A stretch of 64,000 bases of DNA from Podospora comata (taxonomy: Eukaryota > Ascomycota > Sordariomycetes > Sordariales > Podosporaceae). Below the pieces are notes generated by a model. That model did not search any database. It was given only the letters and a program-made list of their open reading frames with translations, and had not been told where the DNA came from. The stretch lies in the NCBI GenBank assembly GCA_017354895.1, contig CP071493.1:496001-560000 (forward strand). The letters run 5' to 3'. Shown one piece after another: positions 1 through 12,400 of this stretch (its first letter is position 1; the number at the start of each line of letters is the position of its first letter). The position numbers and the translations under genes were made by a program.

Positions 1-413
1 AGGTAGAGGGCTATGAGGGGGGTTGCGTTGGCGGATAGGAATGTGGTGTAGGCTTTGCTGTCGGCTTGGATGGTGGGTGTTGGGGGTGGGAAGGTGGCAT
101 CGTGGAAGGAGGGTGGGGGGTGGGTTTGGAGGTGGCGGTGGATGGAGGTGTAGCCTGATATCCAAGTTCGGGTGGATGGGTCGTGGAGGGCGGGGAGGTG
201 GTCTGTTTATTTGTGTGAGTTAGTTCTAGTTTCTAGAAAGGAGGGAATGGCAGGGCCAAACATACGGGTTGGTACAGCTGAGGGGCTGGATTGTATGAGT
301 TGGTAATCGGCTTTACTTGTGGTCTGAGCGAGATACGCGATGGCGGCGATACACTCTGCATCGATGGACGGCAGCCCGAAGGCAGGGCCCCAGACGTAAA
401 GCTGGAGGGCCAT
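1..413 (-). CDS. SAM37: SAM37/metaxin-like mitochondrial outer-membrane sorting subunit (5' part, runs off left edge)
   Basis: Sam37 is a subunit of the SAM/TOB complex, which inserts beta-barrel proteins into the mitochondrial outer membrane. Exon 1 (413-266) gives 49 residues beginning MALQLYVWGPAFGLPSID, which matches the start of fungal metaxin/Sam37 proteins, where a thioredoxin/GST-like fold begins with a WGPAFGLPS block. A 63-nt intron (265-203) has a GTATGT donor, a CTAAC branch site and a CAG acceptor. Exon 2 (202 to the edge) continues in frame with LPALHDPSTRTWISGY, another family block, and later ADSKAYTTFLSANATPL. The rest of the gene, including any C-terminal membrane segment, lies outside the window. 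The ATG at 411-413 is the natural start because the conserved block begins right after it. The identification rests on remembered family sequence and was not searched. Confidence 0.85.
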
Positions 414-3400
414 GATACTGATTTTTCAGAATAATGCACCCACCAGTCGTAAATAATTTACGTCGCGCACCTCAATGACCAACAGCTTGGAGCGTGTTGA
501 GAGAATGCACGTCCTCACGTGGCGATAAGAGCTTACCCCTCCATTCAGGGTCCTGATAAACTGGACATTTTCCAGAAAACACCAGGGCTTTGGTTTCGGA
601 AATCGTAAATTCAGAGTGTGGGGAGATTTCGTTCCCGCTCTTGCCGCTGCGCCCAAACGACTCCACCAGCACCGCCCGGGAGAGATCATCGGCACCAGAT
701 GCATTGTCAGCATGAACCCCAATTTCACTCGTTTCAGCATCCCACACTTCCTCTCCGATCTCGTTCCTGTCACTTCTTCTTCCTGTCAACTTGAAGCGAT
801 GCGCGTGATCAACCTCAAACCAGACTACCTAGAGCTCCGTAAAACAAAATACCTCAAAGGCTCTGGTCGGCAGAAACCGAGTTTCATGTGCCCGAGATCG
901 CATCAATCACAGCTGCCAAAAACCTGTCAATGACGTATCTCCCTTCTTGTCAAGCACACTTCAACCCCTGGGATCTAGCCTCTTTTTCCCTTCTTGGCCA
1001 CTTTTGTTGCGCCTCGGCAACCACCACTACCACCACTGAGCACTGATCACCGCCGAGCCCAAAAGTTCCGACAGACAAGAATGCAACCAAACTTCGCTCC
1101 TCCAAAGAAAGAAGCGCCCCTTTCCCAAAAGGGGCAAAAAGGGGACAGTTCCATTTTTGACAATGTCGCTTTCCATTTTCGTTCAGCTTCAACCATGCCT
1201 CATCAAGACAAGACTCAATCTCGTGAGCACAAACCACCCCCAGGAAAATGGTCAGTCTTGGGGAGTCTTGGAGGGTCTTGGACCAGCGCTTGGTATCATC
1301 GTCTGCTCGTAAAAGTCGCCAGTCTCAGTCAGGAGGACGACATATCAACCCCGAACTCCGTTCCCGTTCGCAGGCCACGTTTCCGCCCGAATCTATCCGC
1401 TACCCGAGATCAGCTGCTCCATTCACAAGTGCTTCCTCTTGAACCCTCAACCACTGATGATCCTACGGGGCATCAAATAGATGGTTGGGCTTGGCTCCTC
1501 CCCCTTCGGCTTCGGATGTGGGGGATTGGTGGTTAGGCGGAGGATGCTACTGCACGAAATAATTTAACAAACATGCAGGTCATGGTCTTGAAGGCCTCAA
1601 CATCGAGCCACTTTTGGGGTGGAAGAGTCAAGTAAAGTAGTACGATGTGTGGGATGATGTCGTCGTGGCCTCCCCTTGGGGATCACATTCAGAAGGTAGG
1701 AAATATACCCGATCAGGACAACCCGAGCCGACCTGGAAATTGCTGCAGAGGCACACACAGCCTCCCTCTTTGGTGGTGATGGTGGTTGGCTGAGTCGTCT
1801 CATCTTGAGAAGCAGCGAAAGCAACGCTGGTGACAGTGACAACAAATGCCGCCCGATCGACCGATATGCCCGCCGTCCGATGGCCGATCTCGTCTGCCTG
1901 ATGAAAACCGTATCCACGTGGGTGAGCTGTTGTTGAAAGAGGAAAAGTGAGAAGAGCCCCTCTTTGACATGTGCTCGCGATGATGGGGTCCCCATTTCAT
2001 GAATATGATATCGCGCACTGGCGATATCTCCTAGCCTCTCTCCCTTGGTCTAACCGTCTCACTAATACGATAACTAGTATCCGCCCTCAAGAAAGAAAAG
2101 CTCCTCTTTGATATCATGTCATTCAAGCCCTTTCAATTCCGTGCAAAAGTCCCGGAGCTATTGGCAATGCCATTGAGGTCCAAAACACAGATCAAGGGCC
2201 GTTTAAACTTGATCACCCCTACTGTCCTGATGATACCCCTACCCCTTCCACTTGTACGAAAACAGCCCGACCTTGCGAGATCGCGTTCGTCGTCCAAGCG
2301 CAAAGTACCGGCGGCTTTTGTGGGTTGGGTATCATGCTCTCTCTTTTCGTTTTCCGTACTTGCTTTTGCGCCCTTGGCTCGTAACATTTTGTCGCGAGCG
2401 AGTCGTGTGTGTCTGGGGGAAGGGATATGTACATGAACAATACCCCCTCGCGGTACCATACATACAGTTGAGTTAACTCCAGGCACGCGAACCTGAAGTT
2501 TTTTGGCTAGGTAGGTAGGTTCCACCTTGACAAAAAACAGAAACATGTCCCAAAAAGAATAAAGTGTTGTTGCATGTGAACAATTTTTTTTTGGGGAGGG
2601 TGGGGATGTGCTTGCCGCCAAATGCGCGCCATAATAAGTTGGGAATGATGCAAGCTGAGGTTGCAGTGACAGAGGGGACCACCAGAATCATACATGACTC
2701 CACTGTGTATTGAGAGGCAGAGAGAGAGAGACTTCAAGTCGACAAGTTCTCAAACTGGATAAACTCAGTGAAGTCGGAAGGGGAAGGGGCCGGTGGTGGA
2801 TTGAACGACGAACCAAGACGTAGCAATTACCACTCTTCAACTGAGACCCCCACGCAATGTTCAGGCCGCCAAGTTGCAGAGAACCAAGATGAGGTTTTGA
2901 TTGAGAAATGCATTGAATGCCCCGTGGGCCGATGAATATCGGGGGTGGATCATGGTGTTGAAACTCTCTTCTTGCGGATTTCCGCTTTCTGTTCTTCTTG
3001 CATGTGTCTGTGGATGAGGTGGGTGGGCGGGTGGTGGTGGTGGTTTTCTTGCGCTTCGGTCCGTGTGATCTATGGAGTCTCAAAAGGTTAGCGCCAAATT
3101 GTCAAATAAAACCCGCGGCAGAACTACGATGAGATAATAAAAACAAGTTGTACCATGTTGGCGATTCATGAAGAACGGAGACACATTGGGCACAAATGCA
3201 TGATATAGGATCTGTTGTTCAAAATATTGGTGGTTGGTAAATGGATAGTTTTTTGCATTGTTTGTGTCGCTCTCGTTCATGGACATGAGAATAGCGAAAC
3301 CAGAAAACTAAAGCTCCTCCCAAAAAAAAAACAGCTCGATGCAAATCCCATCATCGTAAATTCCTCTCTCCTTCTCATTCCCTTTCCTCCAATTCCATTG

Positions 3401-6400
3401 TGGGGTATCGGCGACCAATTGATAAAAACTCATGTGCGCCGTTTCCCAAATGCTCCCTTGATTCATAGTGACGGTGGTGGTACAGTGGTGTGTAGAAAAA
3501 TCCTTCTAATAATCCCCAAAGTTTGTTGTGCGATAAAAATTCATTCGTAACATTGGAAATCTTGCATGTCGTGTCGCGGTAGTGTGGGCAGTAGGGAAAA
3601 AACGAAAACCCGTTGATTAAAGTCGATACTGTGGTGGTTGGTGGTATTACAATGTGATGATAAATTGTTGAAATCCGTCCCGGAGTGTTGGTCCGTCAGA
3701 TGCCGAAAAGCCGAAGATAATTAGAATAAAGCGAAAGTGTGAAAGTTGGAAGAGGTGTGGATGTCTCCCAATGAGCCGGCTCTCGGGTGGAAGGATGGCA
3801 AGACAGTTCCTGTCGTGGTGTGCAACTGAACTGAAGGTGGTGGTGGTGGTGGTGCCAGAAAAAGGTCGGCAATGGTACACAGCATGCTGGAGTGTTAACG
3901 TAGCTGGGAGGAAAATGCTGGCAGGCCAATCAGGGCGAGAGCCTTTGGGTTGAGACGGTTGAAATGGCTATGTCGAGAATGGCTGTGGTGCATCATGCAC
4001 GAAGCATGATGGCGTGCAGCTCACAGGCGTGGAATTCGTTGCTGTCGGAAACCAATGCGGAGACAGCAAAGCTGACTCCGGTTTTGCAGCCTCGCATGCC
4101 CTTGATATGATTGCGTTCGGCCTGTCGAAATCTTCAAAGCGGATGTCGACCAGGCCTATAGACCCATGGTGAAAGCGGTAACAATGTGCTGTGAACCGTT
4201 GATATTCGAGTGGTGGTTGGTAGTTGTAGTTGATCGACTATCAACCCTTTAGCCCCTCTTGGGGAGAGGAGGCAGAGGGCGACTCGGGGGAGGGCCGGGG
4301 CAGGGGGGAAGCTGAGATGGTCTCTGAGAATCCATGGTGTAGGTCTGTTCGTTGTGGGCGGCCATTGTATGGTGTTGAGGGGTTGTTGAGTGGGTGAGTG
4401 AGGTGGTGGTTGCTGGTGGTGGGAGTGGCTGGTAGATATGTCGTTGACAAGAGAGCTTGTGATGCTTCAATATTCTGATAATGAACTGATCAGATTGTGT
4501 TGGCTGATGATGGTACGAGATGGTGGGCTTGGTTGGGGGGTGGGAGGAGGGCAGAGGCTCCCTTATGTAGCAAGCCGCGAACTGATAATCTCAAGATTGC
4601 TCGTAAGCCAGGATGCGCAAGAACAGCTTCACGGACAGGGCTGTGGGCAGTGAGTCCCGGTCATCCCCTGGCATGCTGGACAGATGAGTAACGAGTACCC
4701 TGTTCGGGTCCGGAGGTACCTGGGAGGCCCTGAGACGCTCACGTAATTTGGCTGTGTGGGAATTCATGAGTCAAGTCTCTCAGGCCACGAGGGAGGTACT
4801 GCGACCGGAAAAGCAGCACAAAGTTGCGGTGACGCAGCCACGGCTTGGCAGTAACTCAAGGTTGCCAGGTTCTCGATGACCACCACGAAATAATGAAACA
4901 CAGCATCACGCCCAGGGACTCCCTGTCGTTAATACAGCAACCCTGCTCCGAGAAAAGCCACGGCTGCTGTACGTACCTTTCACTCCTTTTCGCTGCAACC
5001 ATAACGTGAAATACCGAAATACGAGCTGCGTATTGCTGCGAAAATAACGCTGAAAATCAGAGAAGCGGTCGATGGCAGCTGACCGACGCATGACGGCCGC
5101 TCCATGGATACCCACCCGGCCGCTCCTCCGGCGACTGTGTCGTCAATCCGGCATTCAATATCAAACCCCGAAGCTGTCAACCGGCGGTTGGGCATCGTTG
5201 CGCTGTTCTTGGGCTTGGTGTCCTCGCTCCATAGTCCGCCCCCTCACCACCACCTCTCCTACACGGCTGGTAGTATCGTACGTGCTATTACAATCATACA
5301 TCCTCTGTGTGAGTCCCAGAAAATAGATGTTGACGCTGCATTCGGCAGGAAAGCCGAGCCGCAGGACACGTTTTTCAGCGCGCAAACGGAAGCGTCCGCA
5401 GCACAGCGCATATCGCAGCGCATTGCCCAGCTCGAGACGCGTCTCTGCCATGTCCGAAAAGGGCGGCACACAGCGAGCTGAGAAAGGGCGAAAGATCTGA
5501 AATTGAGGAATTGCAAATTTGGCACAGTACAGCGCAGGCTGGACCAACTCCAGCAACTCCGGTCGAAGCCTCGTCTTGTCCCCCTTTGCTCGATGCTCCA
5601 TAGCCAATTTCACCGTGATTACCAAGAATCCTCGAACGGCATTTGTTGGGAATTCTGCATTTGTGCGAGCAAAATTGCCCACGCCAGGGCTTCTTCTTCA
5701 GGGGCGGCGGGGCCCATGTCAGCGCATCTTTCAGGGGCCGTACGCCCTGAAGGAGATTCGACTTTGCCATCACCGTCACCCTTCCACGTCACTGTCACTG
5801 TAGACCTGGCTCAGGGGCTGGGCACCAAAACTACAAACGCAGCAAATGGAAAAATGACGGTGTACGGAGCAAATTAGAATACGCAAACGCAGCCTAGAGG
5901 CGGTGACAGCTATCAAAGCAATGCCCAGCCTTTACTCCTAAGTACTTTGTATGCCCGAGGAAATTGACTTTAGCCCTACAATGTTTGAGAGAACGGAATT
6001 CCATCGGCGCAAAGAGCAAGTTCTGTTTCAGAAACAACCGTCTCTTCGATCTTTTGGTTGTCCGTCATTCCGCCAGGGGAAAGTTGAAGCAGCCGATGCA
6101 GGTCCAGGTCAGCTGGCCACCACACTGCAACCCATCTTTTCGAAGAATCTTCTCATCGCCCTCGCCATCACGGACCGATCCCTGCCGCTCTCGTATCCTC
6201 CAAATCGGTGTCGCAAGACTGATGACCACACCATCGCACGTTTCTGGGCGCCTTTGCGGGTGCCGTTCATTGCGTTTGTGGTATACCAAGCTTCCGAGAG
6301 ATGACAAGTCATTACGGAACCACACAATTCGCCATGATCACGGCCGAATGATTACCTGAATCCGTTGTGCATCGTGAGCCCTCATGGCACGTCGTTTCGT

Positions 6401-9400
6401 TTTCTGATCAGTGATATGGAAGTCTGGGGAAAATCCACTCGACAACAGCCGACCAGCCGAAGCATGCCGAAATTGTTTGGATCTGATGACAGGCGGCACT
6501 TCAGCGCACAAGCCCTTGCTCCGATCTTCCACCCACACCGGGCTGAGAGAGGTTGAAAGAGAAGTGGATTTTGGGGTTTTCTTTTCTTTTTCCTGCCCCT
6601 CCGGCGAGGCCGATGAGGGGTCCCCAGCTGCGGTTGGCAGCACAACAACAACTTTCTGCGTGTCATCATCTGGAGATATTCCACTTTCAGCCTTTGGTCC
6701 GTTTGGTTCGTCCTAGAAGAATGGTGCTCTCGAAGCGTAGCATCCAGCCTCGTCAGCATTCAGCTCCTTACAGCACGGCTCACCCTACCAGTACGGAACC
6801 ACCGTAATTACAAGACCAGTACCGTGGAGGAGCGGAACGGGAGAAAACGTCGGCTGTCCGCTCCGACGGTGGGCTCAACCTTCACACCCTCTTTTGTCTT
6901 GACCTGGACGACATTCGTGAAGGTGGTGTGGTGGCGGTCACCCAAAGTAGGCCACCATTTGGCGGCCTGCCTCTTCTTATCCAGGAACAGGAACAGGTGC
7001 CCATCGCGAGAGCTCGATTGGCCCGGTTGACATGAAGCCCCACGTTTTATCCAACAACAACATTGTCCCGACGCAAGGCTATCATTTCCACGTCTTATAA
7101 CCCCGCACTTACATCCTCACGACGTGCACACACTCACACCTCACATTTGAAAACTAAAACAGGGTTGGATTCATATGACTGAACTGATGACACCGCATTT
7201 CCATCTATATGTCGGTGTACGAGCCAGACTGTCGCCAGGCGCGGGGCACACGATTAGGCATTGGCTGTCAACCTAGCCATATCTTTCCCGTTTGGGCAAC
7301 CCGATTCAACCCAACCCCGCCTTTTGGTTTTTATGAGGCATTCACCAAGTGTCTATCACTCGGGGGGCATACCGGACACACGATAAGGCCGGTATACTAC
7401 AGGGTACAGTGACTCACCTTCACACAGGGCACTTGGACGCGTTGTCAACTGGGCAACTTTCAACCAAGGCCCGAAGAGCCGGGATGTGTAATCGGTACAG
7501 AGTAAGCAAGGAAATTCGGAGGATTCAATGACAACCTCGATTTCATGGTACAGAGTAAATAACAGAAAGAAAATTCTGACGAGAATATGCGGCGGCCGCG
7601 GCACAGGGAAATCAACAATAAACAGAAAACTAAAACATAGCGTGACCTCCGGCATGAGGAAGATTGTTTGTTTCAATATGCAACCCGCCGAAACCACCGA
7701 CTTCCATTACACATACGGATAACGTGGTCTCAGTCTCAGTTTCCCGACACGAAGGGTACACTCACTTAGACACCTCATGCAACTGCAATGTAATGCAATG
7801 CAGCAACGGGCCCGAGAAGAGTGCTTGGTGTTTCGTGGCCTGCGAGATTGTCCGCTTTTGGAATTTCTATATGACAGACTTTGCTCTGGTTCAATATGGC
7901 ATTGATGGACGACTGTCGGCTGCAAGAGCGGCGGTATGAACACGGCGAAGAAAACAGAAATATTACAACCCATCACGGCTTGGGCTGGGAATTGCCTCAA
8001 CAGCCGCCCAGTGTCGCCTGCGCTTTGACAGTCAAGACTCAAGCGAGCGCTTATTTGAAGCATAGCTGTGCTACTATGACATGGAACGGAGCAACAACTG
8101 AAAGACGACAGTAGTATTAACCGCGAGCCGCCGTCTTTCTCAGGTTGCGCGGCTAATTTGATCTTCCATGTGTCTGTTCTCACCTCGCCTCTTTTGTGCA
8201 TACATGACATAGGACTGCAGCGCGTATCTCTCCGTATTTTTGGGACGGCGTAGCATCGTCAATAATTTGGGCGGAAGCTGAAGGCGGCGCAGCACTGCCG
8301 GGAAGCATTCTTTCCAGCACTTTTCCAGCCACCAGCATCTGTCAGTCATGATCTTTTTGGGGGAACACAAAGAATCAGGAGGGAACCGACAAGTCGACTT
8401 GGGCAACAAAACATGATCGGGCTTGGGAGCAACGTCAAAGGCCGCACGATAAGCGAGGAAGGAATTAGCCGATGCACTGTTCTTATTCCGTACATATTTC
8501 TCGATAGCCTTGCGCACTAAATAGCAACAAACATGTTATCATGTGTCAGCATCATGAAGACTGATACAGGACGATGTTCGGCAGCACGCAAACTTTTTGA
8601 TATTGGGTAGCTCTCAGTATCCAATGACACGCGAGTCCGAGATTCGGATCGCGGCCGCTCGGTAGATTGTTTCAATCAATTGTCGACACACCATCAACCC
8701 CCAAGGTGTCTGTTTGCTTTTTGCCCGCAAAACGTTGGGGGCTCTTTTTGATGCAAGTATTTATCATGGCGAGCTGATATGCTGTATCACTCTCACTCAG
8801 CAGCAGGCATTATCTACAGTGCTGGATGGCAACCCTTTCAATATACCTCGGCACCTACTCTTATCTCGGGTCCTCCATCTTCGTGTTCGTCTGCGCGTTG
8901 TTGATGATCATCACCGACTGCTCCCCAAAGCTCTCAAGATGGAGGGTATAATACGGGCTGAAATTCATCCCATCCAGGAACAACTCACCTTAGTGCTCAC
9001 CTTCCCTTCGGCTTTCGGTGTAAGTCAGGCGGCGCAGTTCAGGTACCGTCGGGCGTCATCTCACCAACCACACACACCATATGAAAATTATCCTTCTCAC
9101 CCACCCATCATCAGTCCCATCCACCTACATCCCCGCTCCCTCAGCTAGCTAGCTTCAGTTTTTGTGATGCCCGAGATCAACGTCAGCAACAAGGAAGCCA
9201 CAACAACACCAACAACAACAAGCAGCACTTTCCCAATACGGACATGGTTTCGTGAGAACGTCTGTGCATTTCCACCGTGGAAAACTGGAGACCGGAGACC
9301 GAGCCCGAAAACGCCCGCCGCCGAGTGACCCGGCAGCTTGGTACGGAAGGATGCTCCAACGTTCGTAAGACCGAAACCCCACATTCTTACAAACCCTCCC

Positions 9401-12400
9401 TTGCTACACCATCATCATAATTCATCACCACCCATAAACATCTTGTTTCATTTTTGGCCGGCTTTCCACAGCACCATCGCCGCAAACAGAGATTTCTGCA
9501 TTTGCATTGCTACCATAGGTAGGAAAACATGATCATGCGTCGCAGGGCGAGCACGTGTACGATCCCGTGGACAAATCTGTGTAACCTTGTAATCCTCTTG
9601 CCCCTCATCTCTATCAGTTTGTCGATTGCCCCTCCCAAAAACACCAACAATCTCTCCGATGACGAATTCATCCCAAGAGAGGGAGAAAACTGATATCTTT
9701 CTTTTTTTACTGTCTCGCCAATCCGGCTGAATCGGGCGTTGTCAATCCTACGGTATTATTGCGTCTTGCAACCAACCACAACTTTGGGACCTGTCTTTGC
9801 CTGCATCAATTTCCGCCGATTGGTGTCAGAGAATCCATCATATGACCCCTCCTTCCACTCGCACAGAGTTCCATGCATCCACAAACTCTTCGAAAGAAAA
9901 ACCCGGGAAGTTGGGCACGAACGGTTTCGGCAAAAGGCGATCTTCTTTTGCCTGCAAGCAAGCGGTGAAGAAGTGGATTGGTTCAAGTCTTGTGCTTTGT
10001 GATGCTGCAGAGTGTGATGATGGTGAAACTGGTGATTGCAATTTGCCTCAACGGCGGTGACAGTCGCAGAACTGCCTCATCAGCGAGGAGAAGGGCCCGA
10101 ATTGAAATCTGGCTTCTCATACATACAGGCTTGTATGGTGGGGTGGGAAAGTTACATTTCAGCGATACATTACCTTCCGAACACCAAGAGTTTCCCAGCC
10201 TCGTAACTTTGATACAAGCTGAAAAAAGAATACACGGCCAAAACCGGGCTAGCCATCCCTTGTCATTTCACAAACATGGTGAAATTACCAATAACCAAAT
10301 GAACAAAACCCACCCAAACGTGGAAACCTTCTAGAACATCTTCCGAACATTCCTGTCAGGAATTGTGGGGGCGGCTTTCAATTTCCTTTTTCTCCCTCCA
10401 ACCCAACCGCCTCCACTTGCCTCCACTGTGGGCATCACATGCAAAGATGCCAACCACCACACAAACGGCGGCATTCCTTGAATATTTTTTCCTTTGACAT
10501 GAGCCTTTTTCTTGTTGGTGTTGATATTTTTTTTTCTCTTAAGCGCCGGAGGATGCGTTTGTTTGACTCTTCACCGCTTGTCTGTGTCATATTGACATCG
10601 CAGCAGCCGCTTCACGTCTTGGAGATTCCAGGCAGGCAGGCATGGTGGTCCCTGTCTCATTTTTGACGTCGTTTTTGGTTGTTCCTCTCTTTCTCTCCAT
10701 CTTCGGATGCCGGCTACGGGATTATCTTTTCTCGTTATTACGAGGGATCTTGAAATACAGCCACCAGCCACTTTGCCTTGATTTGTGTTGATTGACCTGA
10801 CCCTGTTGGGAAGAAAAGGTGGTCTGATTCACAACATTTATGCTACACTAGCTTGTTGACGTTCTCTCTAGCCTTGTTTTTTATCACTGATAATGGGATA
10901 TGCCGGAGGATTTGTAGCGCTTGGTATGGATACACGGAGAGATGATGACGTTCCCGAGGCCCTCTCAAACAACCCTAGACAACAGTTTTTCTTTCTGGGG
11001 TAATTTACATGGGAATTGGAGATGAGAGAGAAGCAACGCGGGATGTGGGTTCGGAGCAGCGGAGGGGTCTGCTCCGATGAAGGTGGTTTGATATCAACAA
11101 GCCTCTAATGCCGAGATGTCCGCCGGCATTTGTGTGTGATTGTCGTCGTTTCCGTGTTCCCTCGGGAAAGTTGGCAAAAACAGGGCTTTCACTCGAAAAA
11201 GATAACAAAAATCTGACAGGTTTCTTTTTTCTTCTCTCCACGCACGGATGATTTACCAGACACTCAAATGTGCGGCTGGCTGCCGGTGGGGTGGTATGTA
11301 GGTGGTGCCCAACAACCAACAGACAAGGAACAACGGGTGCGTCGCCCGTGGAAAGCTGTAAGCCCTACCACACCTGCGAGGGCAGAAAAAAAAGAGGCGT
11401 TCAATCCCTTCCCGGAGCTTATTTTTGTTTGGGGGATGAACCAAGCTGTCGGTCCTTCTCTTGCAGCTCTCATCACACTCGTCAGCCCATCGAAGCCCAA
11501 AATTGTAGAGGTGCATATTGGTAATGATAGTTTGGATCCTTGCGTTCCTTCGAGGGAGTTTTCTGGGATTGATCATGACTGGCCAGGAAGAAAAGAACCA
11601 ACCCGCATGGAAAGGAATCGAAAAGAACAGTGCAGTAGCCGGTTTTCTTTCTGGGCGCCATCACGTTCTTTTTTTGCGAGGCCCTTACCGTTGCAGTCTT
11701 ACATATTACAAACTGATGATTTCCGTGGGCTAGGGGGGGGGGGGCTTTGACATCACCAACAACCCCGAACGGCTCTTGCTGCTTATCATCTGCCTTCCAT
11801 GTCATACTGCGTATGTGGAAGCCTGTTTGTAACAAGGAAAGTTGGGATGAGGATGATACACCATGTATCGGCAGGCGAGTCGGGACGAAACAGCGAAAGG
11901 AAGCTTCCGGGTTTCTTGGGGTTGACGTCGTTTATGTGTGCCCATGAATCACCACTTTGCGGTTTGTCATCATGTTCGTCTCAAGTTCTTGTCTTTTTGT
12001 CTTGTGTTGATGGAGTCTTCTCTCATCTGGAAATCCCGAAGAGGGCTGATCCATGTGTGGAGTCTCCAACCCCAGCTTTCAACAACACAAGTCCCCTCCC
12101 CCCCCCGACCGAACGTTGCAGTTTCGCTCGTAAAACTAAAACACACAAGAACCTCTCTGTTTCTTCTTCCGTATCACAAGGTTTCCCGGCAGTACGGTTA
12201 CAGTTGTTGGGTCACACTTGTCTCTCAGTCCCCTAGACAAAATTAGACCCTTCTCCATTCTCTGGAATGACCGAAAAGAGTACACCGCTGTTCAGCCTGG
12301 CCGGCATACCGATGTTATCGACGGAGATCGCGGCAGTCGTTCGAGGAAAGAACATCTGTATAAAAAAAAAAAGTTCGGCCCGTCAACCGTTGCGCGCCTA

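Noticed and set aside
472-789. Acidic 105-codon frame just upstream of SAM37 on the same strand
   Set aside because: It lies where the SAM37 leader should be, has no domain, and no intron joins it to SAM37.
994-1536. 180-codon frame in the gene-poor region
   Set aside because: Proline- and serine-rich, random-looking translation with no domain, no splice partner and no start context that stands out.
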